Positions 12,201-23,532 of a DNA stretch of 64,000 bases are shown here, piece by piece. The translations under genes were made by a program, and so were the position numbers. The notes beneath the pieces are model-generated. The model searched no databases, was not told the origin of the DNA, and worked only from the letters and a program-made list of their open reading frames with translations. Source of the stretch: Parasponia andersonii (taxonomy: Eukaryota > Streptophyta > Magnoliopsida > Rosales > Cannabaceae); assembly GCA_002914805.1 (NCBI GenBank), contig JXTB01000039.1, positions 1 to 64,000 of the forward strand, in the 5' to 3' direction. The stretch's first letter is position 1. Each line of letters opens with the position of its first letter.

Positions 12201-12983
12201 AGAAGTATTTGTTTTCTTTAAAAAAATGAATATTTATCAAATCATTTTTGCTCGTTCTTGTACATTTTGTTATAAAAGTGTAAAAATGAAAAAGTTTGAA
12301 GTAAATACGATAAGGAAAACATTACATGTCCCAATTTTTGTATTAAATGTTTTATACCAATACATGTGACATATAAGTTGTCAACATATAATTATATGTT
12401 AATATTTATCACAAATAGAATAAATATTATCACTAATTGAATGATGACAAATCATATGCTACATGTATTGGTATTAAAATTTTGATAGAAAATTTGGTAC
12501 TTCAAGCATTGTCCAATATGACAATTAGCAATATCTATACATTTGGATTGCTCTATTGTCATTTTTTTTAAAAAAAAATTTCCTCTTCTCACTTATTTTC
12601 TATGGAGACTCCGCAAGAAATTTTAAAAATTCAAAATTTCTTCTCTAATTCTTTTTAAATCTTCACTGGTTCAAAAAGTACTTGTTAATGAAATTTTCTT
12701 TCAAAAATTATTTTCCACCATCTAATACTTTGTTATTAACTAGTTTTTAAAAGCCTACAACTTTATCTTATTCTCTATTTTATTTTGTCATTTTTTCAAG
12801 ATTGTGTATATTAAAACGAAATTGACACGGATAAGATGCATTTCTTTTAGAGATAGAACGATAAGAATGAATCTAAAAAATATATATCAAACATGAATCG
12901 TTATAATTGCATATTTCTTTCCTTTCGAAAAAATTGCATGATTCTTTTACGACTCTCAAACTAAAAAATAGGATAAACGGTGC
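9291..12983. other. AT-rich intergenic DNA with probable MITE debris
   Basis: No gene is supported. Near 10797 the words gtttgatgtgcaagatat and tgtttggtacgtt resemble terminal words of small non-autonomous DNA transposons, but I could not pair the ends. Homopolymer runs are frequent. The ORF at 10234-10503 is low-complexity and hydrophobic by composition, and I do not call it a gene. Confidence 0.4.
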
Positions 12984-13557
12984 TGTTTGGTAACACTTTT
13001 GTGTTTTATTCAAAAACAAAATACTTTTTTTTTTTCAATTTTCAAAAACAAAATATGGTTGGAAACTAATGTTTTTGCCTTTTGTTTTCTTAAAAAAAAA
13101 TAAAAACATATTTAGTATGAAAGTGGTATTTAAAAAAAATATTAAAGTGATATTTTTCTAAACAAATTAGGAAGTTTTGAGAAAGAAATGTCATTTTTAC
13201 TATAATATTATTGTTAAAAATACCACTTTTAAATATTTATTTTGAAAAATGCTACTTTTAAAATATTTAAAAAAATACCACTTTTACTGGAAACAATAAA
13301 GATAATAACAAGAGAGATAGTGATTAGAGAGAAAATATCGAGAAAAATGGTAGTATGAGTCTAAATATATTTGAGTTTTGATACTAGTTTCTGAAAAATT
13401 GTTTAGAAAAATTTTGAAAGTAAAACATTTTTCTTTTCAAAATTTTTAAAGAAATCAAATAAAAAAATAAAAATAAAAGTAGTTTCACCAAATATATTTT
13501 TAAAATGCATTTTCATTTTTTTAATTAAAAAACTGTTTAAGTAAGTGTTACCAAACA
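12984..13557. mobile_element. MITE-like element, gtttggtaacac ends
   Basis: The left end gtttggtaacac at 12984 and the right end gtgttaccaaac at 13546-13557 are exact inverted repeats. The interior is AT-rich and non-coding. The size (about 570 bp), TIRs and lack of coding capacity fit a MITE. No target duplication was confirmed. Confidence 0.6.
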
Positions 13558-13606
13558 AACTCTTAGGGTTTTCAGAAAAAAGAAAAAACAAACAAACTCT
13601 TAAAGC

Positions 13607-14440
13607 TTGTTTGGTAACACTTATTTAAACAATTTTTTAAGAAGGCTAGTATTTAAATATATCAAGATTCACACCACCATTTCCATCAAGATTTTCTCTC
13701 TTCTTATTATGTATTTTTCTAAATATTTTTAGAAGTGGTATTTTTCAAATTATAACTGAAAAAATTGTGAATTTTTGAGAAAGTTTGATTTTTTATGGTA
13801 ATTTTTCAAAACAAATTGAAAATCCCAGATTGTGAAATTGTTTGAAAAATTCAGAATTTAATTAGAAACATACCACTTCTAAAAAATTTAAAAATATATC
13901 ACTTTTTATTAATTGATAAGATACTTGAAGTAACCTTAGGTAACTTGACCGATTAGTTCAAGTATCTAGATTTTGAAGAAAATGGTATGTTTCTAAATAT
14001 TTGTTAAAAACGTTTTTAAAGAGATATTTTCTATATAAATCCCGGATTTTGAAAAATTTGGGCCATTCAGGATCTTTTTAAATTTTTGGTATTTTGGGCG
14101 TGGATTATATAAGAAGGAAGCCTTTAATTTAATATTTAGAAATATATCGCTTTTAGAATTTTATTTAAAAATACCATTTCTAAAATGTATTTAGATAAAT
14201 ATCACTTTTTCTTGCTCCCCATTTTCTCTTCCCTTTTTCTATTATTACTCTCCCTTTTGATTTTCATTTTTAAAAATAAAAAGTACTAATTAACAAATAT
14301 GTTTTTATTTTTTATTTTAGAAAGCAAAAAAAAAAAACGTTATTACCAAACACATTTTTATTTTTGAAAATAAAAAATAAAAATAAGAAAAAGTACTTTT
14401 GTTTTGGTGATTTTAAAAAATGAAAGTGTTACGTAACGAT
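13607..14440. mobile_element. Second MITE-like element of the same family
   Basis: The left end ttgtttggtaacactt near 13607 repeats the terminus of the neighbour at 12984. The best right end is aagtgttacgtaac near 14425, two bases off a full match. The interior is AT-rich with words shared with the neighbour (accaaacacattttt near 14345). The right boundary is uncertain. Confidence 0.4.
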
Positions 14441-15235
14441 ACCTAGTTATTCCATTCTTATCATAAACTTTAATAATAAACAACTATTACTAACTTTTCC
14501 CAGCAAAAAACAAAAGGAAAATAAAATGAAACAGCAAACTTTCTGATTAGAGTTAAATGCAAAAAAAAAAAAAAAAAAATAGAGAGAAGAAAAAAAACCT
14601 GAAATATGTACTTTAATGCAATTTAAACCTTAGGGTTTAAGTTCTGTGAAATATATTCCCAAGTTTCAAATTTCCGTAAGTATACCGTCTACATTAATTT
14701 TGAATGATTAATGCTATTGAAATATAAGAATCGCCTCTAATATCCTTATTCCCAAACAACAAAAATAAAGAAAAAATTAATTAAACTAAAACAAATGAGA
14801 TATAACTTAAAATAAAAAAAAACAAATAAATTGTGGGGAGCAACGTTTATAAAAATAATGCAATTTTTAATACAATTTGCGTGTTTGTAAACAAGAATAA
14901 ACAATCTTCAATCAAGTTTTTGACTCAAATGTCTAATGAGAGATAAACTTGTTATTTCGTATTCATAGGGTATGATTGTTCTAAAATTTAAACTCCTTAA
15001 TAATTTTTATTCGCTTACAAGTAGTTTTAAACTCTGCTAGGAGATTATGCCCAAGAAAAAAAATTTACTATTTTGGGAAGTTGCCAACCACAATTCAGGT
15101 TAATTGCAAAAATTGATACAATAAAAACCAAATCATAATCTTCATTTAATTGTCAATTGCAAAAATTGACACAATAAAGACATCAGTAATACAAAAAATA
15201 ATAACAAACATTCTACATTATGATTTTCTATTTTA
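14441..15235. other. AT-rich DNA downstream of the NAC gene
   Basis: It holds homopolymer runs, including a long poly-A near 14560-14579. The part next to 15235 is the likely 3' UTR of the NAC gene (-). No other gene is seen. Confidence 0.5.
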
Positions 15236-16800
15236 TTAGTTGCTAAATGGACTAAGTGGAGCATCAAGGTCGTCAATAAAAAGGGAATCCTCATAATAGG
15301 TCCTAGATATACCAAATCCCTCTCCCAAGTCCTCCAGACCGTTGTAGATAGCATTATCATCATCAGGGTCCGGCTACAAAAATATGAAAATAATTAATGA
15401 TTAGAAAAGACATTCAGAAGTAGAATTACTACAACACCATCTATAAAGAACACACAGTAATGAAAAAACACACAGAAATGATGAAGCATAATTCATACCT
15501 TATTTTGATCATTTTCAGTTGCTTTCAATTCAAAAGGGCCTCCTTCAACAAAAGAATCCAATGATAACAGAATGTCATCATCGGCGATGACCGGAAGCTC
15601 CTCAACTAGACCATCACTGCCAGAAACTGAAAGTGGCTTCTCGCATCTAGGTGGTACAGTACCAAATGCACAGGAGCCTGGTGAAGATCCAAAGCCTATG
15701 TTCTCAGGCGCACAAGAGCCACTAGGTACTGACTTGTTATAATGGCTTGCATCATTAGCTGAACCTGGTTGAAGAATATTAGGACCTGATTGTACCATAC
15801 CATAAACACTTGATTCAGGAGGTCCAACGCAAGTGCTAGCAGCATGACCACTAGTAGGTAGCATAGCATCATTAGATGAAACTGGTTGATGCACCAATTG
15901 CACCATACCAGATACACATGATTCAGAAGAAGGTCCAATGCAAATGCTGGGAGAACGACCACTGGTAGGCAGCACAGTATTATTAGCCGAAAATGGTTGA
16001 TGCACCGATTGCACCATACCAGATACACATGATTCAGAAGCAGGACCAATGCAAATGCTAGCAGTCGGATCTCCAGTAGGCAGCATAGCTGAAGCATCAT
16101 TAGCCGAAACTGGTTGATGCAGTACCAAACCAGATACACACAATTCAGAAGTAGCTCCAATGCAAAAGCTAGCAACACTAGTAGCCTGCGAAATGTTCGC
16201 CACAGGCGTATTTGTAGAAGGGTTCATTTCCATACAACAACCTTCACCACCTTCTTCGTCATCAGTCCAGTCTTCTTCTACAAAGGGAGCCCCATATTGG
16301 GCACCGTTTCTTGGTCCCGGACCATCTTTCTGGAAAACCATACACAGAACGTACAAATCCTGAACAATGCCTTTCTCGGCCAGAGCCTTCTCCTTGAGGG
16401 CATATTCATGCATAACCCAATCCGTCCTATCTCCTTTCGGTGCTCGACCAATGTGGAATACCAACGTCTTTATGGCTCCAACAACATCCCCATTGTAATG
16501 AACGAACCTATCTTTCCCCGTAGTTTTCCAAAAACCGTTTTTGGTCCCCCGGTTCATCCTCGCCCCAGAGGCATATTTCCTCTCTCTGGGACAGAAGAAG
16601 AACCACTTCCTATCCTTGCTGGGCAAGGAGGATCTCTGAGGTAGATCCCAAGGAGAATACTTGTATATATCGATTTCCGCGATAGCATCGAATTGGAATT
16701 TTTTGCCTAAAACCTTTCGCTTCAAATAGTACTTGACCAGTTCCACATCAGTGGGATGGAACCGGAAACCCGGGGCTAAGAATGTCTTGTTCTTAGACAT
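15236..16800 (-). CDS. NAC-domain transcription factor (NAC082/NAC103-like), 479 aa
   Basis: There are two coding exons, 16800-15499 and 15373-15236, with donor aag|gtatga and acceptor tttgtag|ccg, joined between codons. I chose the ATG at 16798-16800; the in-frame TTG before it is not needed. The NAC domain spans about residues 6-155 with all subdomains: APGFRFHPTDVELVKYY, SPWDLP, WFFFCPRERKYASG, NGFWKTTGKDR, VGAIKTLVFHIGRAPKG, DWVMHEY and YVLCMVFQK. The segment KDGPGPRNGAQYGAPF after the domain is typical of the NAC082/NAC103 group. Residues about 205-350 are built of repeats of roughly 36 residues (CIG..SESCVSGMVQ..HQP.SAN). The end (FIDDLDAPLSPF) is acidic and probably activating. It should act in the nucleus as a DNA-binding regulator. 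No intron interrupts the NAC domain, although many NAC genes have introns there. Confidence 0.92.
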
Positions 16801-16958
16801 CAAAATTCACAATAATGACTTGAATACTAAACCTATTAGTCTGTCTGTCTGTCTACAACTATGAAAACAAAATACACAGTAAAATAAAACAAGTGGGTTT
16901 TCTCACAAGTGTGTGTGTAAGAAAGAACCTCCAAAGAAAAGGGTAAGCCAAAGTCAAA

Positions 16959-17063
16959 TCAGGTCCAATGCCGAAACAGAATCCTCCAAGAACACCAGTC
17001 TCTTCTGTTCATAATCCTCCCCAAATTGCAAATTTTAAAGTAATTTCCCAAATCAAAAGACAT
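16959..17063 (-). CDS. Upstream ORF of 34 codons in the NAC 5' UTR
   Basis: It starts with ATG at 17061-17063 and ends with TGA at 16959-16961, 158 bp before the NAC start codon. The peptide is basic and tryptophan-rich toward its end (RRDWCSWRILFRHWT), unlike random AT-rich leader sequence. It starts at the first bases after the proposed 5'-UTR intron. Plant regulator genes often carry conserved-peptide upstream ORFs that stall ribosomes through their last residues. I infer that role from length and composition only. Confidence 0.45.
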   Translation of the reverse strand: MSFDLGNYFKICNLGRIMNRRDWCSWRILFRHWT

Positions 17064-17069
17064 CTGAAA

Positions 17070-17172
17070 CTGAAAATTCCCATCAAAAATCAAACAATCA
17101 AATAACCTATAGAATCAGTGAAAACCCTCTAAATACGATGAAAAGTAAAGAAAGAAAAAAAAAATACCAAAC
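17070..17172 (-). other. Probable 5'-UTR intron of the NAC gene
   Basis: On the minus strand a CT-rich first leader exon ends ctcctaag and is followed by gtttggta. A T-rich stretch ends in ttttcag at 17070, with a second candidate cag at 17064 directly before the upstream ATG. The purine-rich plus strand (gagagggagaggg, 17177-17210) is the CT-rich leader. Confidence 0.45.
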
Positions 17173-17299
17173 CTTAGGAGAGGGAGAGGGAGGGGGAGAG
17201 AGTGCGGAGGAAGGAAGAGAGGAGAAAACAAGGTCGATCGATTTCGGCTTTAGATTGACTTGAAAGAGAGTGAGCGCTATTAAGTGAAATTAACCTAGA

Positions 17300-18750
17300 C
17301 AATATACATACACACACTAGTGGCTGGATGGAGGAATGACGGGGCTTGTTGGGCCTCCTTTTAACCTTATTTGGGCCTAGCGTGACTAATACGCTCCCCA
17401 GTTATTCCGCTCGAGTTTTTCCTCTTTTTTGTTTTTTTGTTTTTTTCTTTTCTTTTTTCCTTTTTAAACAGAGAATTTATAAAATTAATTTTTTTTTGTT
17501 TTTTTTTTCGGGTCAATGGCATTAAAATATCTTGGCTTTTAGACTTTTTCTAAAATTAATAATTTCAGATTTAAAATTTTTGCAATTAGTACTATAACTT
17601 TTGAATTTTGCAAAGTTAATATTCCGACATCTAAAATTTTGGAAAATTTGTACCACGAGGCATGAGCAAATTAATAACATTAATACCCCTTATAATTTAT
17701 TAAAAATATTATCAAAAAAATATTTGATAATTAGTTTTTTGATGTCACTTGCAAAAAAAAATACATAAACTTATGGATTTTTTTTGGTAGTTTTAATCTT
17801 TTTTTGTCCTTCCAATTATCAAAGTATTAATTTGTAAAGTTCATAAGCCAGGATATTAATTTGTAGATATTCAAAAATTAGGTTTTTTTTACAAAAAATT
17901 TAAAATTCATAGTATTTTTATGTTATTATCTTTTTTTTCCCTACCCATTTAGAAATGTATTTCATTTTTTTTAACAAAACTCCCATCATTTTAAGAAATG
18001 TGAAAAACTCCTTTGAATTTGATTTTTTAAATTTGATTATTTTGAAATTCGACCTCCTTATTTCAACAAAATTAGGAAAATTAGAGGAAAATAAATAAAA
18101 AATTACTCTTAGTGAATGATAGATTTATATTTGAAATAAATTTAAGAATTATTTATGCACTAATCTCCAAATAATATTTTGATTTTTCAAATGACCTCAT
18201 AACAGATAAAATAATTTCTATCGATTATCTATATATCGAAACACAAAGTAAAAATGTAATATAAACCTAAATCTATTATCTACTAAGGATAATTTTAATA
18301 TTTCTTATAAATTTTCTCTATTTAATTTATATAAGAAAGTCAAATTTCTAAAATAATCAAAGTACAGAATTTTTTTTTTAATAATAAAAAGAGATGACTA
18401 CAAAAAATAATTTCCCAAAGTATAGTCTTTTTACAATTTTAATCTTGTGTTTTGGTATATATAAAATTGTACATGTATATTTAAAGTTCTGGTTTATATT
18501 TATCTTTCATGTCTAAATTGATCAGAAAATGCCTACACTAAACATAGAGTCCCAATTAAAGATATCTTAAACAGTTAAAATTTACTGAAAATAACTTAAA
18601 GCCATCAACATAAATCATCAAATATATAGGTATAATTTTGCACAAACCAAAAATATAGTTAAAACTGCAGAAAAGCTTTACTTCAGATTTTTTTTTTTTT
18701 TGTGCTATTAGCCCTTAAAAATTAAATTATAAAGCATAGTTGAATTCGAG
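17300..18750. other. NAC promoter side and AT-rich intergenic DNA
   Basis: The part near 17290-17330 probably holds the NAC core promoter (minus-strand tatgtatattg). The rest is AT-rich with homopolymer runs and no ORF of coding character. Confidence 0.45.
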
Positions 18751-20342
18751 CTTTACTTGCTATTGTGACTATACATGATCTTGAGATTGAATAGTTAGAT
18801 ATGAAAACTATATTCTTATATGGAGAACTTGAAGAAAACTTCCATGTAGAACAATCAGAGAATTTTGTAGACTTAGGAAAGGTGGCTACTCATGATTTTA
18901 AGAGAAGTAGCTGTATATGATAGTTGTTTCTACTTTAAGAAGAGTGATGTGAGTCTTTTGTGTATCTATTCTTATCGTTGACATTTTAATAGCAGTCGAG
19001 GATAAAGAAGAGATTACAAAGGTTAAAGTTTGGCTTAGTAAGGAGTTTGAGACGAAAGAATTGGGAGCGACAAAGAAGATACTTGGAATGGAGATTTTGA
19101 GAGATAGAAAGGCAAGTAAATTGTACCTAAGTCAGAAATGGTACATTGAGAAAGTTCTATACAGATTCAATATGCAGAATGTTAAACTTGTTAGTACTCT
19201 ATTAGTAGCTCATTTCAGACTTTCATCTGCTTTGTCTCAATAATCAGATGATAAGATTGATTATATGTCTCGAGTAATATATTCTAGTGCAGTGGAATCT
19301 CTCATGTATGCTGTAGTTTACTCTCGTCCAAATTTGTTATATGCAGTCAACGCTGTTAGTAGATACATGGCGAATATTGGTAAAGAACATTGAAATGTAG
19401 TTTAGTAGATTTTCAGATACTTACGTGGTTCTACTGATGCTTGTTTGCAAATTTGGGAGAGCTAGAAGTAGTATTGCTAGATGTGTTGATTCTGATTTTG
19501 TTGGAGACCTTGATAAGAGAAGATCTCTCATTGAGGAATATTTTCACCATTAGTAATTGTTCTATCAGTTGGAAAGCTATATTATAGACTACAATTGTAT
19601 TGTCTACTATTAAGGCTGAATATATGGCTAATACTGAAGCTTGTAAGGAAGCTATTGGGTTGAAGGAACTATTTAGTGAACTCAGTGAAGACTTATAGAA
19701 GACCACAATCTTTTGTTATAATTAGAGTGTTATTTTTCTCACAAAAGATTAGATATCTCATGAGAGGACTAAGTACATTGATATGCCGTATTATTTTGTC
19801 CGTGATATTATTACTCGAGGTGAAATAGTTGTGAGTAAAGTTAGTACTCATGATAATCCTGCTGATATGATGACCAAGATACTTTCTAGAGACAAGTTTA
19901 AGCATTGCTTAGACTTTGTTAATTAGTATTGCTCACTGAGTTTTGCCTTTTTGTGAAAAAGGTGGATAATACATTTTTTTGTCAAAGATTAGAGTCATCT
20001 TTAACTGGAATTTATGTCAATGTGGAGATTGTTAGTGTTCGTGACTCGAATTCTATTTGCCCAAATCCGAAAGCTTTGTGGTGCGACATATGTTGCATAT
20101 TTTGTAATTGGGAGACTTTGTTTACCGTACAGTTTTCGTCCATACACGTATGTATTTTAGGGTTTCAGGATTCTATATATATTTCGACTTGGCCATGTGA
20201 TACTCTACCTTTTGTACCTTATTTTTGATATAGTGAAATTTCCTCTTTTACTAGTAGTTTTTCCTGCTTCAGATTTTCCACTTAAATCTGTGTATTCTTG
20301 TTTTTCATTCTTTTGTCGACTATCATTTGTTAATTCTTAACA
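18751..20342 (+). mobile_element. 5'-truncated Ty1/copia element (copia-2)
   Basis: Broken frames encode the second half of copia pol. They read LLAIVTIHDLEIE and LDMKTIFLYGELEENFHVEQ at 18755-18860, then VDILIAVEDKEEITKVK and ELGATKKILGMEILRDRK (about 18975-19110), LYLSQKWYIEKVLYRFNM (19120-19173) and the RNase H end (about 19770-19910, [15 protein letters not shown]). A 3' LTR follows at 20030-20342. No gag, integrase or 5' LTR is visible upstream. Many stops show it is dead. It belongs to a different lineage from copia-1, judging by RT text and LTR sequence. Confidence 0.85.
20030..20342 (+). repeat. copia-2 3' LTR (313 bp)
   Basis: It begins tgttagtg after a purine-rich tgtggaga tract and ends cttaaca. 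BBE-like coding sequence starts with the next base. The TG...CA ends and the position right after pol support the call. Confidence 0.65.
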
Positions 20343-21288
20343 GGAATTGTTCTCAAAAATCCGATTGGTTATTGTCCCATCAACAATGACTATATTTTTA
20401 GTTAGTAGGAACTTGGAGCAAAATTACACCATGAGGCTTGTTAACAGGTGGCAATACGTTGCACGCAAATTTGATGAAGATTTGTTAATCTATGTTAGGT
20501 TCACAACTGTGAATTCTATCCAAAACAAACAAAACAAGATAGCAATACAAGCCCAATTCATTTCCTTGTCCCTTGGAGGAGTCGATAGCCTACTTTTGTT
20601 GATGAAAAAGAGCCTCCCGGAGTTGGGTTTGAAAACAGAAGATTGCATTGAAATGAGCGGGATCGAATCCGTAACCTATTTTGATTGATCACCAATTGGA
20701 GAGTCGCAAGGTTTGGTTAATAGGACACCTCAACATAGGGTACTGGCTATCAAGGGGAAACTAGACTACGTGAAGAAAGCCAATACCGAAAAAGGTGTTG
20801 CAAACAATGTTGGAAAGGTTATATGAAGACGATGTTGGAGTGGGATTGATCCAGTTGTTTCCTTACAGAGGAAAAATGAGTGAGATTTTGGAATCGGAAA
20901 TTCTATTCATGCACCGAGCTGGTGACCTCTACAAAATTCTATACTATGCCCAGTGGGAAGAAGAAGAAAAAGATGCTACAGCTGCCGCTGAAAGGCATAT
21001 CAATTGGACTAGAAGTGTTTACAATTACATGTCTCCTTATGTGTCAAAAAACCCAAGAGCTTTATATCTCAATTATAGGGACTTGATTTAGGGAAAAATA
21101 ATGAAAAGTGTCACACAAGTTATACACAAGCAAGCATTTGGGGCAAAAAGTATTTTGGTAACAACTTCAAGAGGTTAGTTTATGTGAAGACTCAGGTTGA
21201 TCCAACAAATTTCTTCACGAATGAACAAAGCATCCCACCTCTTCTACTGCCCCGGGTCAATAAGAATAGTACAGTACGTGGACCTTGA
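20343..21288 (+). pseudogene. Berberine-bridge-enzyme-like FAD oxidase, C-terminal part, broken
   Basis: The text matches the C-terminal half of BBE-like flavoproteins, the family that includes the cannabinoid synthases: VNRWQYVARKFDEDLL, LSLGGVDSL, SLPELGLKTEDCIEM, IKGKLDYVKK, HRAGDLYKI, HINWTRSVYNYMSPY, then the BBE-domain motif YLNYRDL, which carries the catalytic tyrosine in the family, and [15 protein letters not shown] at the end. Breaks are a stop at 20686-20688, an extra base near 20777 and a lost base near 21085. One tryptophan in the ...EM-W-IES motif is glycine here. The N-terminal half (signal peptide and FAD-binding domain) is missing; the coding text begins exactly at the copia-2 LTR end. 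Without introns, as usual for this family. Which BBE subgroup it came from cannot be settled by eye. Confidence 0.9.
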
Positions 21289-21754
21289 CCAAGAGATCTT
21301 TGTCAACTTCTTATTGTATTTTTTTTTTATTTTCTTATAAATAAAGTTCATATGGTCATTTTTATTTACACTTTCTGATAGACCATATTGTAGGTGTTTA
21401 TTGATAAATATTATTCCCTTTTATTTGTTGTGACTATTTCTTTTTGAAATAATATGTGTTATATATTACTTTTAGAGTATCGAATTATTAGTTCGTGAAA
21501 TAATACATTTTACGTAATATATCTAGGCTAGCTAGGGAGCGGAAAAGTACATCTTAGATTTTAGAAATGATACTTAAGCATATGCGGTACGTATCAAGAA
21601 CTTGTTGTCCAAATTTGCCTTCAAACAAATAAAATGTAAGAAATCTCTTTATCGCAATTCAGAACTCACGAATATTACTTCTCTTTCTTTGCAAAGAAGC
21701 CCTTATTTTACAAAGAAAACTAAAAATCCCAACATTAGATTAAATTGAATTAAG
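21289..21754. other. AT-rich DNA downstream of the BBE pseudogene
   Basis: It begins with the former 3' flank of the pseudogene (an ataaata word near 21340) and runs into the assembly gap. No gene seen. Confidence 0.5.
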
Positions 21755-22108
21755 NNNNNNNNNNNNNNNNNNNNNNNNNNNNNNNNNNNNNNNNNNNNNN
21801 NNNNNNNNNNNNNNNNNNNNNNNNNNNNNNNNNNNNNNNNNNNNNNNNNNNNNNNNNNNNNNNNNNNNNNNNNNNNNNNNNNNNNNNNNNNNNNNNNNNN
21901 NNNNNNNNNNNNNNNNNNNNNNNNNNNNNNNNNNNNNNNNNNNNNNNNNNNNNNNNNNNNNNNNNNNNNNNNNNNNNNNNNNNNNNNNNNNNNNNNNNNN
22001 NNNNNNNNNNNNNNNNNNNNNNNNNNNNNNNNNNNNNNNNNNNNNNNNNNNNNNNNNNNNNNNNNNNNNNNNNNNNNNNNNNNNNNNNNNNNNNNNNNNN
22101 NNNNNNNN
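21755..22108. other. Assembly gap (354 N)
   Basis: This is a run of N. Open frames across it are artefacts. Confidence 0.98.
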
Positions 22109-22500
22109 CTCTTTTCTGCTCTCTTTTGCTCTACATGTATATGTATCTTGTTTCAAGTGTCGATATACCAGGTGACTGTCAACAAAAGCTTGCTGATGGC
22201 ATGTGAACGCGATATTAGAAATTTATATTTTTTCTAAACTTTTGTGTGAACTTCTCACTGTGGTTGGATAGAAAATGTCTTAGTTACTTTCTCTTTTTAA
22301 TTTCCCTGAAAAATAAAAGATAATATATAATATCACCTTATGTCCGGAATAATATGGCCAAGTTCTATAGTTGCCCCCAACACAAACATGTAGCCAAAAC
22401 CATGTGTGAAAGTCGGCTGTATTCATCTCCTTTCGCTGGTTGGAGATATTTTTCCCTTTAAAAGAAAAAACAAAATAGGCCATATTTTTTAAAACATAAA
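22109..22500. other. AT-rich DNA between gap and MITE
   Basis: I see no gene or repeat. The ORF at 22280-22483 (-) has no recognisable character. Confidence 0.4.
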
Positions 22501-22864
22501 GGACTTGTTTGTTTCACTTATTCTATTTCATTCAAATAGAAACTTCATTGGAATAAGTATTTGTTTCAACAATTTCAGTTTTTTTATTTAAATGATCTTT
22601 TGAAATAGATGTTCGTTTTAACAATTTATTTTTTTTCTATTCAAATGATTTATTAGTCATATCAACCATTAGAATGAGTTTTTTATATCTTAAAATTAGA
22701 ATAAAATTTATGAGGTGTTTTTAAATGGTCTATTCTAATATCACTCATTCTAATTACAACCTATTTCACTTTATTTCACTTCATATATCTCTCATCCTAA
22801 TTATAACTCATTCCACAATTTTTATTTAAATACACTCACTCAAATGGGTGAATCAAACGAAGCC
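22501..22864. mobile_element. MITE-like element with cttgtttgtttca / tgaatcaaacgaag ends
   Basis: The left end ggacttgtttgtttcactta and the right end (read inward, ggcttcgtttgattcacccatt) match at most positions. The interior is AT-rich with repeated attcaaat/attcta words. The trinucleotide aaa flanks both ends, but it is too short to prove a target duplication. At about 364 bp and without coding capacity it fits a MITE. Confidence 0.55.
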
Positions 22865-23261
22865 AAAGGGTTTCGTTTAAAAAAAAAAAAAGGAGGACTT
22901 TTAATTCCAGGCCTTTTTTTGCCTTTTTTTTTTTTCTTTTTTTTTTATTTAAATAAACTTGTATTTCATATGAGTTTATAATACAAAATTACCTCGAGTT
23001 GTTAGTTTTATGCAAAAATTGACATAACTTTTGACATTTACAAACTAATACCATAACATTAATAATTCTATAATGCCCAATCTTTTTTTTATTTTAACAT
23101 TAAAAAAATGAAATTACTCCGTATTAACTCATTAAAAACTTTTCAAACACTAATATAATTTGATATTAATCTTAATTACCTTTTCTTCTTCTAGCTTTCA
23201 TTTAAAATAGAAAAAAGCGGAGAAAAAAAAAACAAAAGTTATTAAACCAGCATAAAAAGCA
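22865..23261. other. AT-rich spacer
   Basis: Homopolymer T and A runs (22880-22950, 23225-23235). No gene seen. Confidence 0.4.
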
Positions 23262-23266
23262 CGAAT

Positions 23267-23495
23267 TGTAAAATTCCGGAATTTTCGAGGGTAATTTGGA
23301 CATGTTACCAATTTTTCGGATAAAATATTTTGGGGATTAATTTGCAAAAATTTTGTTCAGATGGACTAAATTGCAAAATTTGGGGGATTGGATTGATAGA
23401 GATTTGAAATTTTGGGGACTTATGTGCGATTTTTAAAAAATTGCACTGCCCTATAAGTTTGGGCCATGTGGCCCTGCTCAACCAATCCTCTCTCT

Positions 23496-23532
<37 letters not shown>

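Noticed and set aside
15696..16644. Long ORFs overlapping the NAC gene in other frames (160 aa minus, 176 aa plus)
   Set aside because: They are shadows of the NAC coding repeat region. The NAC frame has the domain motifs and splice sites.
21740..22156. 138-aa ORF across the N run
   Set aside because: It is almost entirely unknown residues from the assembly gap.
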